Of a stretch of DNA of 42,682 nucleotides, positions 1 to 8,196 are shown piece by piece. Made by a program: the position numbers and the translations under genes. The stretch is from the NCBI GenBank assembly GCA_023663915.1, contig JAMPGN010000003.1, positions 1 to 42,682 on the forward strand, written 5' to 3'. Within the stretch, counting starts at the first letter, position 1, and every line of letters begins with the position of its first letter. This DNA comes from Eubacterium sp. (GTDB taxonomy: Bacteria > Bacillota_A > Clostridia > Lachnospirales > Lachnospiraceae). The notes under the pieces are model-generated. The model worked only from the letters and a program-made list of their open reading frames with translations. It was not told the DNA's origin and did no database searches.

Positions 1-113
1 TCAAGCAGTTTGAACAGTCCCAGAAGATGATGAAACAGCTTCCCGGCATGATGGGCGGCAAGCGGGGACGTGGCATGTTCGGCGGCATGGGTGGTATGAA
101 ATTCCCATTTTAG
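1..113 (+). CDS. ffh: Signal recognition particle protein Ffh, C-terminal end (partial)
   Basis: Only the last 36 codons are present; the gene enters from outside the window and the reading frame starts at base 3, ending with TAG at 111-113. The encoded tail is rich in Met and Gly (repeated MM, GGM and MGG units), as expected for the end of the methionine-rich M domain, which binds 4.5S RNA and signal sequences. The position directly before rpsP is the usual Firmicutes arrangement, which supports the call. Function (co-translational membrane targeting) is known from the family, not shown by this fragment. Confidence 0.85.
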   Translation, partial: KQFEQSQKMMKQLPGMMGGKRGRGMFGGMGGMKFPF

Positions 114-157
114 GGTTTCAAAATAACAATAATATTTTATACATGGAGGCAAAGAAA

Positions 158-403
158 ATGGCAGTTAAGATCAGATTAAGAAGAATGGGACAGAAGAAAC
201 ATCCTTACTACAGAATCGTAGTGGCAGATTCCAGATCTCCGAGAGACGGAAGATTCATCGAGGAAATTGGCACATACGATCCCAACACCGATCCCAGTAC
301 CTATAAGGTGAACGAAGAGGCGGCTAAGAAATGGCTTGCAAACGGCGCACAGCCGACAGAGATTGTCAGCAGAATTTTCAAGAGCGTAGGCGTAACAAAA
401 TAG
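158..403 (+). CDS. rpsP: 30S ribosomal protein S16
   Basis: An 81-residue protein beginning [20 protein letters not shown], typical of bacterial S16, an early-assembling protein of the small ribosomal subunit. The reading frame is open back to an ATG at 143, but GGAGG at 145-149 lies 8 bases before the ATG at 158, so 158 is the start. The conserved [16 protein letters not shown] and GTYDP segments are visible and the length is normal. It is part of a ribosomal and RNA-maturation operon with khpA, rimM, trmD and rplS. Confidence 0.97.
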   Translation: MAVKIRLRRMGQKKHPYYRIVVADSRSPRDGRFIEEIGTYDPNTDPSTYKVNEEAAKKWLANGAQPTEIVSRIFKSVGVTK

Positions 404-454
404 GTTTTGTTTTTATAAGAAATGTTCAAGCAGTCGGCTTTTGGAGGTGGACTT

Positions 455-682
455 ATGAAGGAATTGGTTGAAGTAATAGCAAAAGCTCTGGTCGATAATC
501 CGGACGAGGTGGTAGTGACGGAGAAAGAAGAGGGTAAGAATATTACCGTTGAACTTCATGTCGCGGCATCGGATATGGGTAAGGTGATCGGCAAGCAGGG
601 GCGCATTGCCAAGGCGATCCGCTCCGTTGTCAAAGCAGCATCATCCAAAGAAAATAAGAGAGTGGATGTAGAGATTATTTAA
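455..682 (+). CDS. khpA: KhpA-type KH-domain RNA-binding protein (YlqC family)
   Basis: A 75-residue protein made almost entirely of one KH fold. The GxxG loop that holds RNA is seen as IGKQGR near residues 48-53, followed by the AKAIRSVVKAA helix. The frame extends upstream to 422, but GGAGGTGG at 443-450 places initiation at ATG 455 (MKELVEVIAKAL). In Firmicutes this gene sits between rpsP and rimM; the family pairs with KhpB (Jag) and has been linked to cell-division and envelope control by RNA binding. No unusual feature. Confidence 0.92.
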   Translation: MKELVEVIAKALVDNPDEVVVTEKEEGKNITVELHVAASDMGKVIGKQGRIAKAIRSVVKAASSKENKRVDVEII

Positions 683-696
683 TTATTTAATCGGAC

Positions 697-726
697 AGCC
701 TCATAGAGAAATCTGTGGGGCTTTTT
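697..726 (+). terminator. Weak intrinsic terminator or attenuator between khpA and rimM
   Basis: AGCCTCA at 697-703 can pair with TGGGGCT at 716-722 (one G-U pair), followed by T at 723-726. The stem is short and lies inside an operon, so it may be a partial attenuator that lowers expression of rimM, trmD and rplS relative to rpsP. Confidence 0.5.
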
Positions 727-809
727 ATGTAATGCGTATTTGATGCAGACAGGTAGGAACTAGGCACCGGGCTAGTGGGTATGGAAGCAGATTTGCAGGT
801 GGAGGGAAA

Positions 810-1316
810 ATGATATCCGAATTACAGGTAGGTGTTATCACACAGACGCATGGAATTAAAGGGGAAGTCAAAGTGTTTCCCACGACGGACGATGCGGCAC
901 GTTTTAAAAAATTAAAAGAAGTGATTATGGACAATGGCAAAGAGCGTCGCAATATGGAGATTGAGGGCGTGAAATTTTTTAAACAGTACGCCATCCTCAA
1001 ATTTAAAGGATATGATTCCATCAATGATATCGAGAAATATAAGAATGCCAAGTTGTACGTTACAAGGGATAAGGCGGTACAGCTTAAAAAGGACGAGTAT
1101 TTCATAGCCGATCTGATCGGTCTGTCGATTGTGACGGATGAGGGAGAGTCGTTTGGGACAATGAAGGACGTCATGACCACCGGCGCAAACGATGTCTATA
1201 TCGTGGAGAGGGAGGATGGGACGGAAGTATTGCTCCCGGCGATCAGGGAATGCGTTAAGAAGATCGATATGGAGCAGGGACAGATTACGGTTCACATTAT
1301 GGATGGGCTGATCTAG
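810..1316 (+). CDS. rimM: Ribosome maturation factor RimM
   Basis: A 168-residue protein with the two-part RimM build. The N-terminal beta-barrel starts ELQVGVITQTHGIKGEVKV, with the family's conserved G-x-x-x-x-x-H-G-x-x-G-E pattern. The C-terminal PRC-barrel contains the segment GTMKDVMTTGANDVYIV and ends near LLPAIRECVKKID. RimM binds S19 and aids late 30S head assembly. The start is ATG 810 behind GGTGGAGGG. It lies just upstream of trmD, the standard neighbour pair. Confidence 0.95.
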   Translation: MISELQVGVITQTHGIKGEVKVFPTTDDAARFKKLKEVIMDNGKERRNMEIEGVKFFKQYAILKFKGYDSINDIEKYKNAKLYVTRDKAVQLKKDEYFIADLIGLSIVTDEGESFGTMKDVMTTGANDVYIVEREDGTEVLLPAIRECVKKIDMEQGQITVHIMDGLI

Positions 1317-1347
1317 GCATATCAATATTTGAGATGGAGAAATTAGG

Positions 1348-2148
1348 ATGAATTTTCATATTCTGACACTCTTTCCGGAGATGGTGATGCAGGGATTACA
1401 CACGAGTATCCTCGGAAGAGCAGTGGAGAGAGAATATATTTCCATAGAAGCGGTGAATATCCGTGACTACACGACGGATAAACATGGTAAGGTGGACGAT
1501 TACACCTATGGCGGCGGCGCGGGAATGCTTATGCAGGCACAGCCTGTCTATGACGCGTATATGGCAGTAAGGAGAAAGATATTCGATAAAAAAAAGGTTA
1601 GTTATGTTAATGAACGGATCAATATGGATAGTACCGGGAACTTTGAACAATCAAATAGCATAAAACAGGTGAGAGTGATTTATGTAACACCCCAGGGAAA
1701 AGTATTTAACCAGAAAATAGCGCAGGAGCTGGCGCAAGAAGATGACCTGATTTTTCTCTGCGGCCATTACGAAGGAATTGACGAACGCGTGCTGGAAGAA
1801 ATTGTGACGGATGAAATTTCCATAGGTGATTATGTTCTGACCGGCGGGGAACTGCCTGCCATGGTGATGATTGATGCCATTGCAAGGCTGGTGCCCGGCG
1901 TGCTCCATAATACAGATTCGGCGGTGACAGAGTCTTTCGGTGGCGGACTCCTGGAGTATCCTCAGTATTCGCGGCCCGAAGTGTGGCATGATAAAAGAGT
2001 GCCAGCCGTGCTCCTAAGCGGCGACCACGCCAAAGTGAATGCATGGCGCGTGGAGCAGTCCATAAAGAGGACGCAAGAGCGCAGGCAGGATCTGTACGAG
2101 GCGTATATTGCAGAAAAATCACAAAACCGCTTGCAATCATCACGATAG
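1348..2148 (+). CDS. trmD: tRNA (guanine-37-N1)-methyltransferase TrmD
   Basis: A 266-residue SPOUT-class methyltransferase that makes m1G37 in tRNA to prevent +1 frameshifting. The N-terminus FHILTLFPEM, the YGGGAGMLMQ motif, the trefoil-knot AdoMet-binding motifs LCGHYEGIDERV and ISIGDYVLTGGELPAM, and the EYPQYSRP segment are all present. It is about 20 residues longer than the usual ~245: a lysine- and asparagine-rich stretch lies between DAYMAVRRK and VRVIYVTPQGK (about residues 77-107). All core motifs are kept, so it should be active. Confidence 0.96.
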   Translation: MNFHILTLFPEMVMQGLHTSILGRAVEREYISIEAVNIRDYTTDKHGKVDDYTYGGGAGMLMQAQPVYDAYMAVRRKIFDKKKVSYVNERINMDSTGNFEQSNSIKQVRVIYVTPQGKVFNQKIAQELAQEDDLIFLCGHYEGIDERVLEEIVTDEISIGDYVLTGGELPAMVMIDAIARLVPGVLHNTDSAVTESFGGGLLEYPQYSRPEVWHDKRVPAVLLSGDHAKVNAWRVEQSIKRTQERRQDLYEAYIAEKSQNRLQSSR

Positions 2149-2232
2149 TATGCTAAATTATTAATGTTGCGAAAAAGATGGTCCTCTGTTACAGAATGTA
2201 TTAAGAACATCCATATATTTAGGAGGCAGATT

Positions 2233-2580
2233 ATGAACGATATTATCAGAGAAATCGAAGCAGAGCAGTTAAAAGAAAAAGTCGATGAGTTCCGTGTCGG
2301 GGATACCGTGAAAGTATACGGCAGGATCAAAGAAGGAAACCGTGAGAGAATCCAGGTGTTTGAAGGAACTGTGTTAAAGATACAGGGCGGCAGCAACAGG
2401 GCAACCTTCACGGTGAGAAAAATATCGAACGGCGTCGGCGTTGAGAAGACATGGCCGCTGCATTCTCCCAATGTTGAGAAGGTAGAAGTAGTCAGAAGAG
2501 GTAAAGTAAGACGTGCGAAGCTGTATTACCTGAGAGACCGTGTCGGCAAGAAAGCGAAAGTAAAAGAGCTGGTTAGATAA
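2233..2580 (+). CDS. rplS: 50S ribosomal protein L19
   Basis: A 115-residue protein starting [20 protein letters not shown], with the typical L19 core [16 protein letters not shown] and a basic C-terminal tail ([20 protein letters not shown]). The frame is open from 2164, but AGGAGG at 2221-2226 followed by ATG 2233 decides the start. It is the last gene of the rpsP-rplS operon, closed by the terminator at 2598-2634. L19 sits at the 30S-50S interface of the ribosome. Confidence 0.97.
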   Translation: MNDIIREIEAEQLKEKVDEFRVGDTVKVYGRIKEGNRERIQVFEGTVLKIQGGSNRATFTVRKISNGVGVEKTWPLHSPNVEKVEVVRRGKVRRAKLYYLRDRVGKKAKVKELVR

Positions 2581-2597
2581 TCTGAGAGATCATGAGG

Positions 2598-2634
2598 CAG
2601 ATACCTTGAAGAGATTTAAGGTATCTGTTTTTTT
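2598..2634 (+). terminator. Strong intrinsic terminator of the ribosomal operon
   Basis: A perfect 10-base inverted repeat, CAGATACCTT (2598-2607) and AAGGTATCTG (2618-2627), encloses a 10-base loop and is followed by seven T residues (2628-2634). Confidence 0.93.
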
Positions 2635-2643
2635 GACACAAGA

Positions 2644-2672
2644 TTGCTTTTAAGTCCCGATGTTGGTATAAT
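2644..2672 (+). promoter_or_regulatory. Sigma-A-type promoter for the lepB-rbgA-rnhB operon
   Basis: TTGCTT at 2644-2649 and a perfect TATAAT at 2667-2672 are separated by 17 bases. The element lies directly after the terminator and about 20 bases before the first gene, so the mRNA leader is short. Confidence 0.75.
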
Positions 2673-2693
2673 ACGAAATTGGAGGAATAATCG

Positions 2694-3278
2694 GTGGCTA
2701 GAAGAAAAGGACTGACTTTTTATCAGAAAAAGAAAAAATTGAATCCGAATGTCATCAAAGATATTTTTGAGATGATCGTAGGCGGTTTGATTGCCGTTTT
2801 TCTTGCGTTTGTGATCGTCTTCTCGGTGGGAATGCGCACGAGTGTGATCGGTGATTCCATGGAGCCGGTCTTGTATAACGGACAGGAGATATTGATGAAT
2901 CGTGTGATATATAGGTTGTCGCTGCCAAAGCGAGGGGATGTGGTTGTCTTCCTGCCGAACGGAAATCAAAATTCGCATTATTATGTCAAAAGGGTGGTCG
3001 GGCTTCCGGGTGAGACGATTCAGATCAAAGACGGAAGCGTATACATAAACGGTGTTTTGCTTGAGGAAGATGATTCGCTTGATAAGATGGCGGATGCGGG
3101 TATCGCTGGGAATGAGCTGGAACTGGCATCGGATGAATTTTTTGTGTTGGGAGACAATCGCAACAGTAGTGAGGACAGTCGTTCTGGCAATGTCGGAGCA
3201 GTCAAAAAGGACACGATTATCGGTAAAGCATGGTTTCATATGGCAGCCGGGGATGAGACGATCGGGCTGATCGAATAG
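2694..3278 (+). CDS. lepB: Type I signal peptidase, copy 1
   Basis: A 194-residue membrane-anchored serine protease that removes signal peptides from exported proteins. A basic cytoplasmic head (ARRKGLTFYQKKKKL) precedes one membrane span at about residues 26-46. The catalytic Ser55 is in GDSMEPVL and the general-base Lys99 in YYVKRVVGLPGE; the GDNRNSSEDSR box follows near the C-terminus. The start is GTG at 2694, set by GGAGGAAT at 2681-2688. It heads an operon with rbgA, a second signal peptidase and rnhB. Confidence 0.93.
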   Translation: MARRKGLTFYQKKKKLNPNVIKDIFEMIVGGLIAVFLAFVIVFSVGMRTSVIGDSMEPVLYNGQEILMNRVIYRLSLPKRGDVVVFLPNGNQNSHYYVKRVVGLPGETIQIKDGSVYINGVLLEEDDSLDKMADAGIAGNELELASDEFFVLGDNRNSSEDSRSGNVGAVKKDTIIGKAWFHMAAGDETIGLIE

Positions 3279-3302
3279 TATGACGGAAAGGTTAAAAGAC
3301 AG

Positions 3303-4163
3303 ATGAACTATCAATGGTATCCGGGTCACATGACGAAAGCGAAGCGGATGATGCAGGAAAATATCGGGCTGATTGATCTGGTGATTGAGTTGGTTGATGC
3401 AAGGATTCCCCTTAGCAGCCGGAATCCGGATATCGACGAACTTGGCAGGAACAAGTCGAGGCTGATCCTGCTCAACAAATCCGACTTAGCGGATGCGGGC
3501 GCGAACAAACTCTGGATGGAATATTTTCGGGACAAAGGTTTTCATGTACTGGAAATCAATGCCAGAAGCGGGCAGGGACTTAAATCGATTCAAGGGATTG
3601 TGAAAGAAGCGTGCAGGGAAAAGATCGAACGTGACAGGAAACGCGGAATTAAAAATCGTCCGATCAGGGCGATTGTGGTAGGTATCCCGAATGTGGGAAA
3701 GTCTACGTTTATCAATTCATTTGCGGGTAAAGCGTGTACCAAGACCGGAAATAAACCGGGGGTTACTAAGGGAAAGCAGTGGATCAGAATGAACAAAGAA
3801 CTGGAGCTTTTGGATACACCGGGAATATTGTGGCCGAAATTCGAGAGTGAAGAAGTGGGCAGGAATCTTGCTCTGATCGGTTCCATGAATGATGAGATAT
3901 TACAGATGACGGAACTTGCTGCCGATTTGATTGGATACATGTTGAAACATTACAGGCGGGAACTTGCCGAGAGGTACCAGATGGACGATCTGGATGATAT
4001 GACGACGCCGCTTAAGGTACTCACACATGTCTGTGAGAATCGCAAATGCTATAAGAAAGGGCAGGAAGCAGATTATGAGAAAGCTTCTATGCTTGTGATG
4101 GAGGATTTCAGAAGCGGCAGACTTGGCAGGATCACGTTAGAGTTACCAAAGTGCGAAGAATGA
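3303..4163 (+). CDS. rbgA: Ribosome biogenesis GTPase RbgA (YlqF)
   Basis: A 286-residue circularly permuted GTPase needed for late 50S assembly. The motif order is permuted as expected for the family: G4 (NKSDL, about residue 58) comes before G1 (GIPNVGKST, about residue 125) and G3 (DTPG, about 170). The N-terminus NYQWYPGHMTKAKR is diagnostic. A C-terminal helical ANTAR-like region (from about 190) contacts rRNA. It lies between two signal peptidase genes and is probably co-transcribed with both. Confidence 0.96.
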   Translation: MNYQWYPGHMTKAKRMMQENIGLIDLVIELVDARIPLSSRNPDIDELGRNKSRLILLNKSDLADAGANKLWMEYFRDKGFHVLEINARSGQGLKSIQGIVKEACREKIERDRKRGIKNRPIRAIVVGIPNVGKSTFINSFAGKACTKTGNKPGVTKGKQWIRMNKELELLDTPGILWPKFESEEVGRNLALIGSMNDEILQMTELAADLIGYMLKHYRRELAERYQMDDLDDMTTPLKVLTHVCENRKCYKKGQEADYEKASMLVMEDFRSGRLGRITLELPKCEE

Positions 4164-4226
4164 AAATAGAATGCTCCGTGTTTTCAGGTTCGTGGAGTAA
4201 AATTCAATTTTTGAGGAAGTGACAGA

Positions 4227-4766
4227 ATGAAGAAAGTAATGAAAGAGATGCTTAGCACCAGCTTATATATTTTATTTGTTTTGTGTGCGGTCTATCTGGT
4301 CATCCATTTTGTGGGACAGAGGACCCAGGTGCTTGGAAGTTCTATGGAACCGAAACTCAGCAGTGAGGACAATCTGATCGTCGATAAGATCAGTTACCGG
4401 TTTCATGAACCGGAAAGGTATGATATTATCGTATTTCCATTCCGGTATGAAGACAACACATTTTATATCAAGAGAATCATCGGACTGCCGGGTGAGACGG
4501 TACAGATCGATGAAGAGGGCAATATTCTGATCGACGGGGAAGTTTTACCGGAGGGCTATGGCAAAGAAGTAATCCAGAGTCCGGGCAGGGCTTATGAACC
4601 AATTACTTTAGGTGAGGATGAATATTTCGTTATGGGAGATAACCGCAATAACAGTACGGACAGCAGAGATCCTTCGGTGGGTAATATCACCAGAAAGGAG
4701 ATTATAGGAAGAGCATGGCTGCGTATATGGCCGCTCAATAAGTTTGGGTTAATCAAACATCGTTGA
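4227..4766 (+). CDS. lepB: Type I signal peptidase, copy 2
   Basis: A 179-residue paralogue of the protein at 2694-3278. One membrane span lies at about residues 9-29. Catalytic Ser39 is in GSSMEPKL, Lys82 in FYIKRIIGLPGE, and the GDNRNNSTDSRD box is near the C-terminus. It has a shorter N-terminal head than copy 1 and differs widely in the region between the catalytic boxes, so it may prefer other substrates (inference). It starts at ATG 4227 after GAGGAAGTG and is followed 15 bases later by rnhB. Confidence 0.93.
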   Translation: MKKVMKEMLSTSLYILFVLCAVYLVIHFVGQRTQVLGSSMEPKLSSEDNLIVDKISYRFHEPERYDIIVFPFRYEDNTFYIKRIIGLPGETVQIDEEGNILIDGEVLPEGYGKEVIQSPGRAYEPITLGEDEYFVMGDNRNNSTDSRDPSVGNITRKEIIGRAWLRIWPLNKFGLIKHR

Positions 4767-4781
4767 CAGGAAGGCGATACT

Positions 4782-5543
4782 ATGGCGGAATCTATTGGAA
4801 CTATAAAAGAAAAATTTCAGGCAGCGGCGATAGAGGAGCTGCCTGCTTTATTTGCACAGTATGAGAAAGATGGGCGCACAGGCGTGCAGGCGATTTTGGA
4901 GAAAGGAAAAAAAAGGTTCGCTGCATATGAAAAAGAAGTGACACGGTGTGAAAATCTCAAGAAGTATGAGAGAGAATATGCGGCTTATGCGCATATATGC
5001 GGGATTGACGAGGTGGGACGGGGACCGCTCGCGGGTCCTGTTGTGGCAGGCGCGGTCATTCTTCCGAAAGATTGTGACATTTTATATATCAACGATTCCA
5101 AGAAACTGTCCGAAAAAAAGAGAGAGGAACTTTATGACGTAATCATGGAGCGTGCCGTGGCGGTAGGACTCGGATACAGTACGCCGGAGAGGATCGACCA
5201 GATCAATATCCTTCAGGCGACTTACGAGGCGATGCGGGAGGCCATTTCAAATCTTGAGACAGTTCCGGATTTATTATTAAATGATGCGGTCACGATCCCA
5301 CAGGTGGATATCCGTCAGGTGCCGATCATCAAGGGGGATGCGAAGAGCATCTCGATCGGGGCGGCGAGTATCGTCGCGAAGGTCACGCGAGATCGTCTGA
5401 TGGTACAGTATGATGAAGCATATCCGGAGTATGGATTCGCTTCCAATAAGGGATATGGCGCACAGACTCATATCGATGCCTTGCGAAAGTACGGTCCCTG
5501 TCCGATTCACAGACGGTCATTTATCACTCATTTTGTGTTATAA
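4782..5543 (+). CDS. rnhB: Ribonuclease HII
   Basis: A 253-residue endonuclease that cuts the RNA strand of RNA-DNA hybrids, including single misincorporated ribonucleotides. The catalytic block GIDEVGRGPLAGPVVAGAV is at about residues 75-93, with DSKKLSEKKRE and the later GDAKSISIGAASIVAKVTRD region. The first ~70 residues form an N-terminal helical extension seen in longer Firmicutes versions. It ends 62 bases before the chosen start of the FliK-like gene. Confidence 0.95.
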   Translation: MAESIGTIKEKFQAAAIEELPALFAQYEKDGRTGVQAILEKGKKRFAAYEKEVTRCENLKKYEREYAAYAHICGIDEVGRGPLAGPVVAGAVILPKDCDILYINDSKKLSEKKREELYDVIMERAVAVGLGYSTPERIDQINILQATYEAMREAISNLETVPDLLLNDAVTIPQVDIRQVPIIKGDAKSISIGAASIVAKVTRDRLMVQYDEAYPEYGFASNKGYGAQTHIDALRKYGPCPIHRRSFITHFVL

Positions 5544-5605
5544 AACGCAACTTTGTGGATATCATAGCAGCAAATAGCCAGGATTCGGGAGAAAGAGGAG
5601 ACAAA

Positions 5606-7390
5606 TTGAATCTGGGGAATATTTTTAAACGGGATAGTCAGAATGTAAAATTGAATGATGCGGCGAGAGCAATAGTGCCTATGTCCAAAGGAGAGAGGCT
5701 TTACCGGATGCAGAGCGAGATCAGAAACCTTGCGCCGGGACAGACGATACAAGGCACGGTGGTAAGCCGGGACGGGACTTCTGTTCAGATTGCGCTCAAT
5801 CAGGATATGCTGATTAACGCAAGGATCGACCAAAGCATCAATTTGATGCTCGGACAGAACATGAGTTTTGAGGTGAAGGTAAATAGCGGGTCGGTTTTAT
5901 CACTCTCCCCCCTTTATGCGAATATGGCGAATGAAGCGACAGTCATGCGTGCGCTGAGTGCAGCGGGGCTGCCGGAGACTGCCAACAACATCGAGATGGT
6001 GGCGGTCATGATGGAGGAAGGGATGCCCATTGACAAAGAATCCCTTGGCAATATGAGCAGGCTTTTGATGGAATTTCCGACACAGAATCCGGCTTCTCTC
6101 ATACAGATGACCCGACTGGGAATCCCTGTCACTGAAAATAATATTGAACAGTTTGAGATGTATCAGAATGCAAACCATCAACTGCTTGGCAGTGCCGAGA
6201 CGGTTATGAATGAACTTCCCAATGTTTTTCATGAATTGATGGGGGAAGGCAAAATGGAACAGGTGTATGCTTTTCTTGAGAATGTGCTGGACATATTTAC
6301 AGGCGATGAGACAGAGGGGATTGTCGTACAAAAGGAAGAGGGGCAGACACAGACAGCCGATGGAACCGTAGTGGTGAAAGCAACACAGGAGACACAGGAC
6401 GTACAGAATGGGCAGAATATGGCATCGGCGGTTAAGGATGTGGTGGCAGAGTCAGCGCTCGATTTGACGGAAACTTCCACAACGGACGGCTTGGTAAAAC
6501 AGAGTGTACAACAAGATATACAGCAGAATGCATATCAGAATATACAACAGGGTGCACAGCAGTCGGCTGTGCTTACGGAGAAGCAATGGAATGCACTGGG
6601 AGATATGTTAAAGGAATTAGGTGAGGATGAACATACCGCCGAACAGATTAAGAGTGGGGAACTGCCGCCAAAGGAAGTGCTGTCTCTTATCAAGGAGTTT
6701 ATACCCAAAGCCGGTGCAGATCATCTGCATGAACGCATGATGGAACGGCTTTTGGATGGGAAGGAGTTTGAGACTCTTTTAAAATCTGAGGTGGGCAGAC
6801 AATGGCTGATTGAGCCTAAGGACGTTGCCGATCCGCATAAGGTGGAAGAGCTTTATGAGAGAGTCAGGGAGCAGAGCGCACGCTTGAACGAGGCATTACA
6901 GGCAGCAGGCAAGACGGATGTACCAATGGCAAAAAGCGCCCAGAATATACAGAATAACATTGATTTTATGAACCAGATGAACCATGTGTTCACCTATGTA
7001 CAACTGCCGCTTAAGATGCTCGACAATAACGCGCACGGGGATTTATATGTCTATACAAACAAGAAGAATCTGGCGGCAAAGGATGGGAATGTCAGCGCGT
7101 TGCTGCATCTGGATATGGAGCACTTGGGACCGCTTGACGTTTATGTGACGATGCAGCAGAATAAGGTGAGCACCAATTTTACCCTGCAGGATGAGAGTGC
7201 GCTGGACCTGATCGAACAGCATATTTCTTTGCTGGATGAAAGACTTGCCAAGAGGGGATATGATCTGAAAGCGCAGTTTAAGGTCAAGGAAGAGGAGGAA
7301 GAGCAGGGGAGCGGTATCATGAATACGATCCTGAATCATGAGAAAAATATTTCTGTCCTCAGCAGAACCTCTTTTGATATGAGGGCTTAA
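5606..7390 (+). CDS. FliK-like protein of the YlqG type (hook-length-control domain, function unknown)
   Basis: A 594-residue soluble protein. Residues about 490-565 match the FliK C-terminal domain pattern: LHLDMEHLGPLDVYVTMQQN, then an alternating strand and helix ending LAKRGYDLKAQFKV. The middle is Gln-rich (QQDIQQNAYQNIQQGAQQS, about residues 297-315), like the low-complexity part of FliK. An earlier GTG at 5555 is in frame but lacks a ribosome site; TTG at 5606 has AGAGGAG at 5594-5600 and is preferred. In B. subtilis the order rnhB-ylqG-ylqH is the same, so it is probably the YlqG counterpart. It has no signal peptide or membrane span. No flagellar genes are visible nearby. Confidence 0.75.
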   Translation: MNLGNIFKRDSQNVKLNDAARAIVPMSKGERLYRMQSEIRNLAPGQTIQGTVVSRDGTSVQIALNQDMLINARIDQSINLMLGQNMSFEVKVNSGSVLSLSPLYANMANEATVMRALSAAGLPETANNIEMVAVMMEEGMPIDKESLGNMSRLLMEFPTQNPASLIQMTRLGIPVTENNIEQFEMYQNANHQLLGSAETVMNELPNVFHELMGEGKMEQVYAFLENVLDIFTGDETEGIVVQKEEGQTQTADGTVVVKATQETQDVQNGQNMASAVKDVVAESALDLTETSTTDGLVKQSVQQDIQQNAYQNIQQGAQQSAVLTEKQWNALGDMLKELGEDEHTAEQIKSGELPPKEVLSLIKEFIPKAGADHLHERMMERLLDGKEFETLLKSEVGRQWLIEPKDVADPHKVEELYERVREQSARLNEALQAAGKTDVPMAKSAQNIQNNIDFMNQMNHVFTYVQLPLKMLDNNAHGDLYVYTNKKNLAAKDGNVSALLHLDMEHLGPLDVYVTMQQNKVSTNFTLQDESALDLIEQHISLLDERLAKRGYDLKAQFKVKEEEEEQGSGIMNTILNHEKNISVLSRTSFDMRA

Positions 7391-7405
7391 GAAGGGGGGA
7401 AAGCG

Positions 7406-7696
7406 ATGGCGAAAGAAGAGAATAAAAAACCGAAACAGGCGATTGCGCTGGAATATGATCCTTCCGATGAGGCGCCGCGTGTCATTGCCTCCGGGAGGGG
7501 CGAACTTGCGGAGCGTATCATAGAGAAGGCGAAAGAAGCGGATGTGCCGGTGCATCGTGATGATAAACTGGCGGATACTTTATCACGTCTGGAGATCGGC
7601 GATATGATCCCGCCTGAGTTGTATGAGGTTGTAGCGGAGATCCTCGTCTTTGTGGATTCCATGGATAAGATCAGGGCGAAGATGGCGAAATCGTAG
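7406..7696 (+). CDS. FlhB C-terminal-domain-like protein (YlqH type, export-switch homologue)
   Basis: A 96-residue protein equivalent to only the cytoplasmic FlhB-CC fragment: IALEYDPSDEAPRVIASGRG, ELAERIIEKAKEADVPV, LEIGDMIPPELYEVVAEIL. The membrane domain and the self-cleaving NPTH motif are absent; the protein starts about where the cleaved FlhB fragment would start. It follows the FliK-like gene by 15 bases with AAGGGGGGAAA as ribosome site. In flagella, FliK acts on FlhB-C to switch export specificity, so the pair may interact (inference). It corresponds to B. subtilis YlqH by position. Confidence 0.85.
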   Translation: MAKEENKKPKQAIALEYDPSDEAPRVIASGRGELAERIIEKAKEADVPVHRDDKLADTLSRLEIGDMIPPELYEVVAEILVFVDSMDKIRAKMAKS

Positions 7697-7753
7697 AATC
7701 CGGAATAAGGCTGAACGACGGGCGGTAAGTGAACATGAGGAAATAGGAAACAG

Positions 7754-8110
7754 ATGAATACAAGGGAAATAGGGGCACAGAAGGAACAGCAGGTCTGTGC
7801 CTATTTGTTATCTAAGGGTATTACTATTAAAGAAAGAAATTTCAGATGCAGGCAGGGTGAAGTGGATATCATAGGATATGATGGAGATTATCTCGTGTTT
7901 TTTGAGGTAAAATATCGGAGCAATGCAAGAAAAGGAAACGCGGCGGATGCCGTAGGTTATGGTAAGCAGAAAAAGATATGCCGGGTGGCAGATTACTATC
8001 GCATGATACATCACTGCAAAGAGGATACGCCGATTCGTTTTGATGTGATTGCCATAGATGGAGAGAAAACCACATGGATGAAAAACGCTTTTTACTATGT
8101 GGCAAGGTAG
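7754..8110 (+). CDS. yraN: YraN/UPF0102 family nuclease-like protein
   Basis: A 118-residue protein with the restriction-endonuclease-like fold signature: an N-terminal helix (REIGAQKEQQVCAYLLSKG), then GEVDIIGYDGDYLVFFEVKYR, which carries the D-(x)n-E-x-K active-site layout. The tail contains the KQKKICRVADYY helix. The family lies next to rnhB in many bacteria and is thought to act on DNA or Holliday-type structures, but its role is not settled. Confidence 0.9.
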   Translation: MNTREIGAQKEQQVCAYLLSKGITIKERNFRCRQGEVDIIGYDGDYLVFFEVKYRSNARKGNAADAVGYGKQKKICRVADYYRMIHHCKEDTPIRFDVIAIDGEKTTWMKNAFYYVAR

Positions 8111-8196
8111 TGGCGGAAATAAAATGGTAAGGCATAAAGATATCAGAAACGCTGTTGATCAGAATCTGACAGGCAGTTTCCGGATGTGAGAAAGGT

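Noticed and set aside
2633..2672. Perfect TTGACA at 2633-2638 as the -35 of the lepB promoter
   Set aside because: It would be 28 bases from TATAAT; TTGCTT at 2644-2649 gives the proper 17-base spacer.
5555..5605. GTG 5555 as the start of the FliK-like gene
   Set aside because: No ribosome site precedes it, while TTG 5606 has AGAGGAG five bases before it.
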